From CAYTED01 sp964404075 (lineage in GTDB: Bacteria; Patescibacteriota; Minisyncoccia; Moranbacterales; UBA1568): a stretch of DNA of 28,311 nt. Every line of letters begins with the position of its first letter. The first letter of the stretch is position 1. The notes under the pieces are model-generated. The model did not search any database. It saw only the letters and a list, made by a program, of their open reading frames with translations, and had not been told where the DNA came from. A program made the translations under genes and the position numbers. Below, piece after piece: positions 8,375 to 15,142 of the stretch. Location: positions 1 to 28,311 of the forward strand of contig CAYOIM010000008.1 of the NCBI GenBank assembly GCA_964404075.1, read 5' to 3'.

Positions 8375-9451
8375 TCAGTATTCCCTTACCATCATATACT
8401 CCGCAATTCCGGAAAAAAAATCGTACGATTCGTCGGAAATCTCGCCCCTCAACGAGGAGAGCGCCGCTCCGCCTTCGGCGATATACTGCGAAGCGCGAGC
8501 TTTCACATCCCGAAATACTCCCGCCCGCTCCATCAATTTCTGAACCTGCCGTATATCCGCATCATCGAGCGCCGTTCCTTTTCCGAGGAGAGCGACGAAT
8601 GCATTCCGCTCTTCCTTTGGCAATCGCTCCAGGAGCAAGGCATTGAGCAGGGTCATCTTCCCCTCCCGCAGATCCGATCCCTGCAACTTTCCGATGCGTT
8701 CGGATGATCCATAGAGCCCGAGGACATCATCCTGGATCTGAAACGCGATGCCCAACGGGAGGGCATAGGAGGAAAATTTCACGAGCAATTCCTGCGGAGC
8801 ACCGGCGAGGAGAAGCCCCAGGTGAACCGGACCTTCCATGGTGTATCTCGCCGTCTTGCACTCGTACATCCGCAGGATTTCTTCCGGCGTCGCCCGTTTC
8901 CGATATTCGAGGTACACATCCTTCGCCTGCCCGACCACCGTAAAGGCGATTATCTTCTGCAATCGCGACAGCGCCTGGAAAATACGCTCCTTCGGAAAGG
9001 AAGACCGGAAAATAATGTCATTGCCGAGAGCCCCGACCATATCCCCGACGATGAGCGCGATGGAATTGCCGAAATGCACGGCGTCGGTATTCGGGAACAG
9101 CCTCTCTGCCAAGAGACGATACCGCTCATGCAAAGCTGGCACTCCGTGACGGATGGCATCCCGATCCATGATATCGTCATGGATGAGGAGGAACGCGTGT
9201 ATGAATTCGACGGATACCGATGTCTCGAGCATCGCTTCGCGATCCATCCCGCCGCCGGCAAGGTACCCATAATACATCCCGGCCGCACGGAGTCGTTTTC
9301 CTCCGGACAGCGTGATATCCCTCACGGATTCCAGGGCATCGGCGATAAATGAATCCTCCTTCTTCGCCTCCGCGATCACCTGATCGAAATAACGCTCGAT
9401 CCGAGGATTGATCTCCTTTTGAAAATCCGCCAGAGTCTCTTTGAATGCCAT
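8375..9451 (-). CDS. trans-polyprenyl (FPP/GGPP-type) diphosphate synthase
   Basis: 358 residues. GGKRLR (50-55), the first Asp motif DDIMD (92-96) and the second IQDDVLG (D241, D242) mark the trans-prenyltransferase family, which joins isopentenyl to allylic diphosphates with bound magnesium. An aromatic residue five places before the first motif (F87) is known to favour short products (C15-C20), so this may supply the primer for UppS. The second motif is DDVLG rather than DDxxD, as in some other members. It is transcribed from a promoter at 9478-9505 and leads the ids-uppS pair. The exact product length is inference. Confidence 0.92.
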   Translation of the reverse strand: MAFKETLADFQKEINPRIERYFDQVIAEAKKEDSFIADALESVRDITLSGGKRLRAAGMYYGYLAGGGMDREAMLETSVSVEFIHAFLLIHDDIMDRDAIRHGVPALHERYRLLAERLFPNTDAVHFGNSIALIVGDMVGALGNDIIFRSSFPKERIFQALSRLQKIIAFTVVGQAKDVYLEYRKRATPEEILRMYECKTARYTMEGPVHLGLLLAGAPQELLVKFSSYALPLGIAFQIQDDVLGLYGSSERIGKLQGSDLREGKMTLLNALLLERLPKEERNAFVALLGKGTALDDADIRQVQKLMERAGVFRDVKARASQYIAEGGAALSSLRGEISDESYDFFSGIAEYMMVREY

Positions 9452-9477
9452 AGGGATATCGAAAGCACAATGGGGCT

Positions 9478-9505
9478 ATTGTACCAAAAAGAGAGAGAAA
9501 AACAA
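9478..9505 (-). promoter_or_regulatory. promoter of the prenyl synthase-uppS operon
   Basis: On the - strand, TTGTTT (9500-9505), 16 nt, then TACAAT (9478-9483). The leader to ATG 9451 would be about 20 nt, without an SD. Confidence 0.55.
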
Positions 9506-9512
9506 GCTTCTC

Positions 9513-9650
9513 AAAGAAAACACAAAACTCAGTCCGTCAGATGACGGAACAAAAAATCAAACAAAACACAATACCTAAAACACAAACCTGATCTCAAATG
9601 CTCTTTGTGTTTTGAAAAGTGTGTTTTGTTTGTTCTTTGTGTTTTGTTGC
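9513..9650. repeat. intergenic hairpin built from AAAACACAAA words
   Basis: AAAACACAAA occurs at 9517 and 9577, and its complement TTTGTGTTTT at 9604 and 9636. A perfect 13-bp pair, CAAACAAAACACA (9558-9570) with 9620-9632, lies between them. A small TCCGTC/GACGGA hairpin (9533-9548) is included. The whole spacer can fold into one nested imperfect stem. It contains no gene. Confidence 0.75.
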
Positions 9651-9667
9651 TTTATGCTTTCAGAAAA

Positions 9668-10393
9668 TTAATTTCTGTTGTCTGGCGGTAAGAAAAACTG
9701 CTGATACCGTTTATAGAGCTCAAGCGTCGCCCACAAATCTCTCGCATTATATTTCGCAATTTCTTTGTACTTCCCTTCTTTGAAAAGACCGCGCACATCG
9801 TCCCCGGTCACGCCCTGCGCTTTCGGACTTTCGATGCCAAATGCCCTCGTCCACAAATGGAGCGACCCCTTGCGACGGACGGCGCCATAGAATGACAACT
9901 GATCCAAGAGATCGACATGCTTCGCATCGTGCGGCATATAATTCAGATACCGGTTCGAGAGGAGGTTCTTGGTCGGCCGGATACCGTGCACCGCCGAACG
10001 CGTCCACATGAACGGGACATCGAATCCGCGTCCGTTGAAGGTGACGAAGGTGTCATATTTCAAGGCGATCTGCCAGAATTTCTCGAGCATATCCTTCTCG
10101 GAAAGCGCCTCATACTTGCAATCCCCCTCCGTGAAGTCCGTATCATCAGCATTCGCCGGCTGATAGTACACGGCCGCCTTCGCCCGCTCCGCATCGAGCA
10201 CGCCGATCGCTACGATCTGCCCCGTAAGCGGCGAGAAGCCGAGCCCGTCCTCCAGATCCCGGAGCGCCGTCTCATACTCATCCTCGCTGTAGGACTCGCG
10301 CCTCATCCAATGCGTGAGATTCTCCTTCGTCGTCTCATCCATCGTGGCAAAATCCTCCCCGACGGTCTCGATATCGAAAATAAGCGTAGCCAT
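9668..10393 (-). CDS. 3'-5' exonuclease, RNase H-like fold (DNA polymerase B exo2-like)
   Basis: 241 residues. The catalytic acidic residues of DEDD exonucleases are visible: D7 and E9 in FDIETV, D125 in TFNGRGFDVPF, and D219 in YNARDLWATLEL with Y215 four residues before it (DEDDy type). No polymerase domain is attached, so it is a stand-alone predicted nuclease, probably trimming 3' ends of DNA or RNA during repair. It ends at the hairpin spacer 9513-9650. Upstream, 58 bp containing GTTAACTGTTACT-like words separate it from the next gene. No SD is seen before the ATG. Confidence 0.85.
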   Translation of the reverse strand: MATLIFDIETVGEDFATMDETTKENLTHWMRRESYSEDEYETALRDLEDGLGFSPLTGQIVAIGVLDAERAKAAVYYQPANADDTDFTEGDCKYEALSEKDMLEKFWQIALKYDTFVTFNGRGFDVPFMWTRSAVHGIRPTKNLLSNRYLNYMPHDAKHVDLLDQLSFYGAVRRKGSLHLWTRAFGIESPKAQGVTGDDVRGLFKEGKYKEIAKYNARDLWATLELYKRYQQFFLPPDNRN

Positions 10394-10451
10394 AGGTCAG
10401 TGAACAATGAGCAAGTAACAGTTAACGGGGGGACGAAAAGACAGACGGACT

Positions 10452-10817
10452 TTAGTGCAGAGTACGGCGATGACGCGTGGTCTCCAGTACGGCGAGAATC
10501 TCATCCATATCTTTCATATTGGCAATATCATCTTCCGTATGGCTTGCGAGATAATTCGGAATCAGCTGATCACCGGATGCCTCCAATTCCTCAAACCACT
10601 TCCGAAACGCGTCCCCCAAGAGCTGATGACCCATCCGTTTCATGATCCGCTTCTGTTCAGATGAGCCACATACGACGGCTTCTGGTTCTACCTTTGACTT
10701 CTTGAGATGGTAATACGCCTGCAACTGTACCTCAAAAAATGTGCGCTTCTCCTTGTCTGCATTTTTTTCGGGCGAAATCGATGTCACCCCTATCTGTTCA
10801 GCGGTCATACGACTCAT
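10452..10817 (-). CDS. small unknown protein
   Basis: 121 residues from MSRMTAEQ; I do not recognise the family. It is charged and mostly helical in appearance, with an FFEVQLQAYYHLKKSK segment and a C terminus rich in Asp/Glu followed by TTRHRRTLH. No membrane segment is seen. An extended -10 box (TGGTATAAT, 10837-10845) places the transcript start near 10830. This rules out the longer frame to 10868 and supports ATG 10817 (or 10808), again with a very short leader. It precedes the exonuclease gene, with which it may be cotranscribed. Confidence 0.6.
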   Translation of the reverse strand: MSRMTAEQIGVTSISPEKNADKEKRTFFEVQLQAYYHLKKSKVEPEAVVCGSSEQKRIMKRMGHQLLGDAFRKWFEELEASGDQLIPNYLASHTEDDIANMKDMDEILAVLETTRHRRTLH

Positions 10818-10836
10818 GTTACGAAATAACATATCC

Positions 10837-10845
10837 ATTATACCA
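10837..10845 (-). promoter_or_regulatory. extended -10 promoter
   Basis: TGGTATAAT on the - strand: perfect -10 with the TG extension. No clear -35 box. It lies about 20 nt before ATG 10817. Confidence 0.6.
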
Positions 10846-10870
10846 CCAAACCAGGTCATGTTCTTCAAAA

Positions 10871-10909
10871 GAAAAAAGACCTCCGGGCAATATGCTCTCC
10901 CAAAGGTCT
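10871..10909 (-). terminator. intrinsic terminator of the 10936-11268 gene
   Basis: On the - strand AGACCT...AGGTCT closes an 11-bp stem (with two T-G pairs and GGG/CCC inside) and is followed by TTTTTTC. Confidence 0.8.
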
Positions 10910-10935
10910 CTCGCGCTCCTGAAAGAACCGTGGTC

Positions 10936-11268
10936 TCAGATTCTTTTGGTACCGAGCAATGTCACCTCTCCGACATCCGGCTTCGATGGATTGTCCGGGA
11001 AACATGTCACGACAATACGAAGAACGCTCGCCTTTTTCGGCTTAAACCAAGGCAACCACCGAGGAATGGGCTTCTCGGTCATTCCCGTCAAAATGAACAT
11101 GCGCTCAGGAATCGATGCCTCCTCGAGCTCATCGACTCTCACACTCACTCGACCAAGCCCGCCAAAAGCGAAAGAGACAAATCCTCTGTTGTAATGCGCT
11201 CTCCGCATCTCGTCGACAGTCGGAATGTCGACCGCCTCGACCATCCACGCCTCTTGCTCATCATTCAT
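10936..11268 (-). CDS. small unknown protein with strong SD
   Basis: 110 residues; no family recognised. It contains a Gly/Phe-rich FVSFAFGGLGRVSVRV strand pair and a basic WLPWFKPKK segment. No signal peptide is seen. AAAGGAG lies 6 nt before the ATG, unlike the core genes around it. A promoter with perfect TTGACA lies at 11309-11337 and a good terminator follows at 10871-10909, so it is a single-gene transcript. The regulatory signals make expression likely; function is unknown. Confidence 0.7.
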   Translation of the reverse strand: MNDEQEAWMVEAVDIPTVDEMRRAHYNRGFVSFAFGGLGRVSVRVDELEEASIPERMFILTGMTEKPIPRWLPWFKPKKASVLRIVVTCFPDNPSKPDVGEVTLLGTKRI

Positions 11269-11308
11269 GTCATTCTCCTTTCAAAGGACTGATTCTACAG
11301 ATGCCGAA

Positions 11309-11337
11309 AGCCTACGAAATAAATCATCCGTTGTCAA
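11309..11337 (-). promoter_or_regulatory. promoter of the 10936-11268 gene
   Basis: On the - strand, TTGACA (11332-11337), 17 nt, then TAGGCT (11309-11314). An alternative -10 TAGAAT lies closer to the gene. Confidence 0.45.
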
Positions 11338-11363
11338 TGAAGCTACCCATTCAAAAAAATATC

Positions 11364-11382
11364 TGTACCGCCAAGGGGAGTC
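11364..11382. repeat. copy of the tRNA-Glu 3' end
   Basis: The 19 bases TGTACCGCCAAGGGGAGTC are identical to 11517-11535, which cover the 3' end of tRNA-Glu. The rest of the tRNA is not repeated. The spacer 11383-11476 between the copies holds no gene. Confidence 0.85.
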
Positions 11383-11476
11383 CTTTTCGCTCCGACGAAA
11401 AGCCGGGGCGCTACACACAGAATGATCGCTCGCTCTCATTCTACTCGCGCCCTTCTCCTCCCCTTGGCATATCAAT

Positions 11477-11509
11477 GAAATACCCGCTCCGAAATGGAAC
11501 GGGTATTTC
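11477..11509. terminator. terminator after the tRNA-Glu cluster
   Basis: GAAATACCCG (11477-11486) pairs perfectly with CGGGTATTTC (11500-11509), and an inner TCC/GGA pair extends the stem. The flanks are T-rich on both strands. Confidence 0.65.
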
Positions 11510-11518
11510 ATTTATTTG

Positions 11519-11590
11519 TACCGCCAAGGGGAGTCGAACCCCTCTTACCAGGATGAGAACCTGGCGTCCTAGCCGATAGACGATGGCGGC
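11519..11590 (-). tRNA. tRNA-Glu (anticodon CTC)
   Basis: A full cloverleaf folds by hand: acceptor GCCGCCA/TGGCGGT (one G-T), anticodon stem CCAGG/CCTGG around TTCTCAT, T arm AGGGG-TTCGACT-CCCCT. CCA is not encoded. It is the last gene of the tRNA-Thr, rpmG, tRNA-Trp, tRNA-Glu cluster. Confidence 0.95.
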
Positions 11591-11669
11591 ATATTTCAAA
11601 ATTTCTCATTTCCAATTCCTAATTTCTAAACAATACTAAGATGCAAAAATTCTAAAAAAATTTTACATG
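11591..11669. repeat. AT-rich word spacer between tRNA-Glu and tRNA-Trp
   Basis: It contains repeated ATTTC/AATTCC words (CATTTCCAATTCCTAATTTC) very like the left arm of the insertion in the 16S gene (28096-28150). Here no matching right arm is seen. Confidence 0.4.
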
Positions 11670-11740
11670 CAGGGGCGGTAGGAATCGAACCTACGCTGTC
11701 TCTTTTGGAGAGAGATATACTGCCACTATACTACGCCCCC
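11670..11740 (-). tRNA. tRNA-Trp (anticodon CCA)
   Basis: Acceptor GGGGGCG/CGCCCCT, anticodon stem TCTCT/AGAGA around CTCCAAA, T arm GTAGG-TTCGATT-CCTAC, discriminator G as usual for bacterial tRNA-Trp. CCA is not fully encoded. Confidence 0.95.
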
Positions 11741-11749
11741 ATTCAAGCA

Positions 11750-11817
11750 AACAAAAAACAGCGAACGATTCACAAAAAGCAGGCTCACTCATTCTACCGT
11801 GCTTCCTGTTTTTTGTT
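11750..11817. repeat. imperfect hairpin between rpmG and tRNA-Trp
   Basis: AACAAAAAACAG (11750-11761) pairs perfectly with 11806-11817. The interior shows a second weak pairing (AAAGCAGG with CCGTGCTT). It is the same style as the other word-repeat hairpins. Confidence 0.7.
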
Positions 11818-11840
11818 AACTGTTTAAGCAACAAACCCAA

Positions 11841-12002
11841 TTACTTGCTCTCCGCGTGTGGCGTATGCTTGCGGCAGAATTTGCAGAACTTGGACATCTC
11901 CAATTTCTCCTTCACTTTCTTCTTGTTCCGCTTGGTGTAATGCGTGATACGACTGCATTCGCTACACTTCATCTTCACCAAGGTATCTTTGATCTGTCCC
12001 AT
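11841..12002 (-). CDS. rpmG: 50S ribosomal protein bL33
   Basis: 53 residues, read by hand: MGQIKDTLVKMKCSECSRIT and so on, to FCKFCRKHTPHAESK. Two CxxC pairs make this the zinc-binding form of bL33, a small 50S protein near the E site. The order tRNA-Thr, rpmG, tRNA-Trp is the conserved bacterial one, but secE and nusG, which normally follow, are replaced by tRNA-Glu and unknown genes. No clear SD. Confidence 0.93.
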   Translation of the reverse strand: MGQIKDTLVKMKCSECSRITHYTKRNKKKVKEKLEMSKFCKFCRKHTPHAESK

Positions 12003-12060
12003 AGTCTTCAATTATTGCCTCGAAAAGAATGTTCCTATATTACGGGAAAATTTGCTTTTA

Positions 12061-12114
12061 GTCAACCCCGCCCGCAACGCTTCACAAGCGAACTCGCGTA
12101 GCGATGCGGGCGGG
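12061..12114. repeat. GC-rich dispersed palindrome, best copy
   Basis: CCCGCCCGCA (12067-12076) pairs with TGCGGGCGGG (12105-12114). The centre holds a CGCTT-CACA-AGCG hairpin and GCGTAGCGA. A degenerate copy lies at 7522-7575. Confidence 0.75.
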
Positions 12115-12143
12115 TCCGCATGATCTTATTTCCCATCTTTCTG

Positions 12144-12216
12144 AGCCCACGACCGGGATTGAACCGGTGACCTCGTCATTACCAATGACGTGCTCTACCA
12201 ACTGAGCTACATGGGC
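12144..12216 (-). tRNA. tRNA-Thr (anticodon GGT)
   Basis: Acceptor GCCCATG/CGTGGGC (one T-G), D arm GCTCAGTTGGTAGAGC, anticodon stem CGTCA/TGACG around TTGGTAA, T arm ACCGG-TTCAATC-CCGGT. CCA is not encoded. First gene of the Thr-rpmG-Trp-Glu cluster. Confidence 0.95.
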
Positions 12217-12321
12217 AAGGGTGACAGGGCAACTGAGTCGCAACGGTCTGCGACTGCGAAAGCACTTCGCTAGATTATCAAGGAATATGGATAGTAGCAA
12301 GAAGAATACCTTAAGACAAAC

Positions 12322-12353
12322 AAAAAAACCCAGCATCCACGAAGGATACTGGG
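12322..12353 (-). terminator. intrinsic terminator of the GNAT gene
   Basis: On the - strand CCCAGTATCC-TTCGT-GGATGCTGGG (one T-G pair) is followed by seven T. Confidence 0.9.
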
Positions 12354-12378
12354 CGTATGGTTAGAAGGATGGCGCGTC

Positions 12379-12903
12379 TCATGTTCGATACATCCGATAC
12401 GCGACCATGAGGTGGTCCTCTCCTCGGGAATTCTTGGAGACGAATTCCTCATCTTCCAGAACTCCACCGAGTTTTTCCGGAATGCGTCAACTCGCGGTGT
12501 TGTCCTTATGGACCGGATAGTACAGATATTCGTACTCGATATGTTCATCGGCCCAGAGCTTCAGAGCTGAGACGATCTCGAATCCGAAGCCATTGTTCCA
12601 TGCTGATTCCTTGAGCCACAATCCGGGTTCAGGCCTCGTCCAGAGATGATGCAGCCCTGCGCATCCGATGAATTCCTCTGGGTCTTTTGACACTACAACG
12701 AACTGGAGCTCTTCTCCCCGACCCACACTCTCCGACGAGCCCGAGATGAACGCATCGGTATCAGCTATATTCCCAGTCGGCTGCGGCCATGTATACCGCG
12801 ACACTCGATCCGTGAATGCCAGGAAAATATCCTGTCTGTATTTTTGGCCAATCGGCGTTAAGAACAGTCGTTCCGTTTCGATTACCACACTTCGCAAGTC
12901 CAT
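12379..12903 (-). pseudogene. GNAT N-acetyltransferase interrupted by in-frame TGA
   Basis: The open part (138 codons from ATG 12903) begins MDLRSVVIETERLFLTPI, typical of RimJ/RimL-like acetyltransferases. Its acetyl-CoA loop region (AWNNGFGFEIVSALKLWA) is intact. At 12487-12489 a TGA stops the frame right after HKDNTAS. The same frame then continues for 35 codons, RIPEKLGGVLEDEEFVSKNS and on to MYRT, which is the normal GNAT C terminus (N.AS+R.EKLG). One substitution (CGA to TGA, Arg) would explain it. Whether the truncated form works is unclear, since the lost part contributes to the fold. The regulatory parts are intact: AAGGAG 8 nt before ATG 12903 and a strong terminator at 12322-12353. 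A frame to 12972 exists but lacks an SD. Confidence 0.8.
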
Positions 12904-13030
12904 GATTTCGCTCCTTATAACTAATTGAAAGAACCCACTATCGCATCGGGTGTAATTTCGATGACAGGTCATCCTATATCAAAAATCTCATCTTGTACAG
13001 AGCTAAGTTCGAATCCATCCTAGGTAACAA

Positions 13031-13060
13031 AAAATAGAGGCTTATACAAGCCTCTATTTT
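13031..13060. terminator. 13-bp perfect hairpin, terminator-like
   Basis: AAAATAGAGGCTT-ATAC-AAGCCTCTATTTT with T-runs on both strands. It lies in the spacer between the divergent GNAT gene and the 13188 operon, where no annotated transcript should end. Confidence 0.75.
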
Positions 13061-13112
13061 AATGTTGCTCCGAGCGATGAAAGAAGTTAGAACTGAGATA
13101 AAAATGATGAGT

Positions 13113-13140
13113 TGACGTTTCATAACCAGTTGATATACTA
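13113..13140 (+). promoter_or_regulatory. strong promoter of the 13188-15142 operon
   Basis: TTGACG (13113-13118), 16 nt, TATACT (13135-13140). The leader of about 40 nt carries AAGGAG 6 nt before ATG 13188. Confidence 0.75.
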
Positions 13141-13187
13141 TCCCGTCCTTTAACAACCCCTCACAATCACCCCACAAGGAGATCAAA

Positions 13188-14333
13188 ATGACTGCCCCAA
13201 TCGCTCTCTACCTCAATCTTGAGAATACTCTCATCCCACGCACAATGTTCCCCAAACTCCTTTCCGACGGCAAAGAAAGTTATTTGACAGCCATCGAATC
13301 GATGGATTCAAGAGTCCATTTGGTTGCTCCAGCGAAGGATTGGGTCATGCTAGTAATCGCAAATCCGAAACTCATCGACTCTATAAATGAGGACGGTATA
13401 ACCATCCTGCCAACCCTCTTTTCACATGTATTGCCCGACCTTTTCCCGGAAACACTTGAGATACAATACGCACTATCTTCAAGTGTAATCAAAAAACTTT
13501 TCGAGAAAATTTCCTGGAATGGGATAATTCCTGAAAATACACTTGGACCGGTTATCATTCCTTTCGCCGAAAAACACTGGGAAAGCGCAATCCTTTCGGT
13601 CGGACACAACAACTCAAGAGGATTACAACCTGGGCACTACAAATTCGGGGAGGTCCACGGGAATCAACTATCTCTCCAGGTAGTAGCCAATGCTTCGGCT
13701 CGCCTCAAATACATGCGAATGTATCGCGAGGAGACTACCGCCTCATCAGTACTATCTGACATGGATGGTGATGATTACACGAAAGCATGCCTTTTCGATT
13801 TTAAAAGACCCTGGTCGAATATTGTCTATTACCCCTACTCTGGGAAAAGTAAGGCTCGTTTGGATATATGGAAAAAGTTCCACAAACACCTCTCCTCTGA
13901 GGACATATGTGCATGGAACCTCTCCGCCACCCAAAAAAGGGCGTCTATTCTTCTGGATAAAGCAGATTTAGGCATGTGGGACAATAAGGAATCCCACTGG
14001 CTCATAGAAATACAGAAAGATACTGTGCAACAATGTTTAGGCAGAGGCGACTATTTTGAATTCGCCGCCCTTGTCGCTTCAAGCTCCATGCCGCCGAGGG
14101 TTCTTACTCGATTCATGCAAGACGACAGTTTCCCTTCCGTATGTAATGGGAAAACTGGCGTTGTTGATCTTGTTGGCGATGTAAGCAAGGTAAAAGAAGT
14201 GCTTTTTATCTGCAAAAACATCCAACAAAAACGACGAGTTGACTACGGGTCAGAATTTCTTCCGAAAGGAGAACGTCTCTATCTCGAGTTTTTGCATAAA
14301 ACGCTCATTTGGCTTGACCAGAACATACTATGA
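13188..14333 (+). CDS. unknown 381-residue protein, first gene of accessory operon
   Basis: 381 residues; no family recognised. The N terminus (IALYLNLENTLIPRTMF) loosely recalls the first motif of HAD-like proteins, but the nucleophile Asp is Asn, so I do not call it. A later segment, SDMDGDDYTKACLFDFKRPW, is acidic and may bind metal. There is no signal peptide or membrane segment. The gene has a near-consensus promoter and a clear SD, and its codon choice is more AT-rich than the core genes, which suggests acquisition by transfer. Its stop overlaps ATG 14330, and the next gene's SD (AAAGGAGG) begins in its stop codon, so the two are translationally coupled and probably work together. Confidence 0.75.
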   Translation: MTAPIALYLNLENTLIPRTMFPKLLSDGKESYLTAIESMDSRVHLVAPAKDWVMLVIANPKLIDSINEDGITILPTLFSHVLPDLFPETLEIQYALSSSVIKKLFEKISWNGIIPENTLGPVIIPFAEKHWESAILSVGHNNSRGLQPGHYKFGEVHGNQLSLQVVANASARLKYMRMYREETTASSVLSDMDGDDYTKACLFDFKRPWSNIVYYPYSGKSKARLDIWKKFHKHLSSEDICAWNLSATQKRASILLDKADLGMWDNKESHWLIEIQKDTVQQCLGRGDYFEFAALVASSSMPPRVLTRFMQDDSFPSVCNGKTGVVDLVGDVSKVKEVLFICKNIQQKRRVDYGSEFLPKGERLYLEFLHKTLIWLDQNIL

Positions 14334-14344
14334 AAGGAGGTATC

Positions 14345-15142
14345 ATGAACACACATCAAATCTTCGCTGCGTATGTTTTGCCACAACTACTCAGAGTCGC
14401 AGAGAGAACTGGGGCCATCGACAATCTACTCAGTATTTCTCTCTACGGGAGCGCCAACTACGAACCGTATGAAAGCAAGTTGCAACCAAGAGCCCCAGAA
14501 GCAAACGAGCAAGACTATGATGTTTGGATCGTGTTCAGGCAAGGACATCAGGAAGAAGCAAGGAAGTTTGCCACAGTATTATTTGGCATAAACTTCAACC
14601 TCCTGCCCGATTATCTGGCATGTATCCTCTACGAAAAAATTCGTTTGCAAACCAATGTTGGTGAACTTCTCCTAGCCCCAATGATCGTCACGGAAGAATC
14701 CTACGAGTTACTCCAAGACGATTCAGTCGTACCCAAAAGGGATATTTTGCTCCCCTGGTACAGGCCACAAGCAAGGGGTCGCCCACCAAGAGTACCCGTC
14801 TGTTCCAAAAACCTTTCTTGGTCGGAATTCGATATGAAACAAACATATCTTCCCGATGTTGGTCTATGGAGATTAATGATGCCGCTTATCATTCGCCAAG
14901 ACAGATCAACTGCTCTTGGGACATTCATTGAATGCGCCCTTTCGGGAGATTGCTTCTACGGAGACCACAAAAAAGAGAGCGAGTTGAAAAGGAAGCTGCT
15001 CCTTAGTACTGCCCACTATCTCACACTAGAGGGGCCTGGCATCGCATCAGGAATATATCAACTGATGACGCTCGAGAAGAAGGCAGGGCCTGCGTTCAAA
15101 AAAACAAAGGTTCAGGAATTCTCTCAATGGCTTTCCAAATGA
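14345..15142 (+). CDS. nucleotidyltransferase-like protein, second gene of accessory operon
   Basis: 265 residues from MNTHQIF. The stretch SISLYGSANYEPY, 21 residues, then DYDVWIVF resembles the GS...DxD core of minimal nucleotidyltransferases (DNA polymerase beta-like fold). The gap between GS and the Asp pair is longer than usual and the third Asp is not obvious, so the assignment is tentative. A large central segment (RPQARGRPPRVP) is basic. ATG 14345 is chosen because AAAGGAGG lies 4 nt upstream; an ATG at 14330 overlapping the previous stop is the alternative. The 3' end overlaps the convergent metallophosphoesterase gene by 19 bp. Members of this fold are often found in toxin-antitoxin and defence pairs, but no such role is shown here. 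Confidence 0.6.
   Translation: MNTHQIFAAYVLPQLLRVAERTGAIDNLLSISLYGSANYEPYESKLQPRAPEANEQDYDVWIVFRQGHQEEARKFATVLFGINFNLLPDYLACILYEKIRLQTNVGELLLAPMIVTEESYELLQDDSVVPKRDILLPWYRPQARGRPPRVPVCSKNLSWSEFDMKQTYLPDVGLWRLMMPLIIRQDRSTALGTFIECALSGDCFYGDHKKESELKRKLLLSTAHYLTLEGPGIASGIYQLMTLEKKAGPAFKKTKVQEFSQWLSK

Noticed and set aside
11281..11511. 76-codon - frame
   Set aside because: It reads the duplicated tRNA end and terminator spacer; no SD and no family.
12082..12336. 84-residue frame on the - strand
   Set aside because: It is the translation of the tRNA-Thr gene (HVAQLVEHVIGNDEVTGSIP), a well-known spurious product.
12974..13186. 70-codon - frame
   Set aside because: It spans a strong terminator hairpin and has no SD.
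13188..14333. HAD phosphatase identity for the first operon gene
   Set aside because: The motif-like LNLENTLI lacks the nucleophilic Asp and no other HAD motif is in order.
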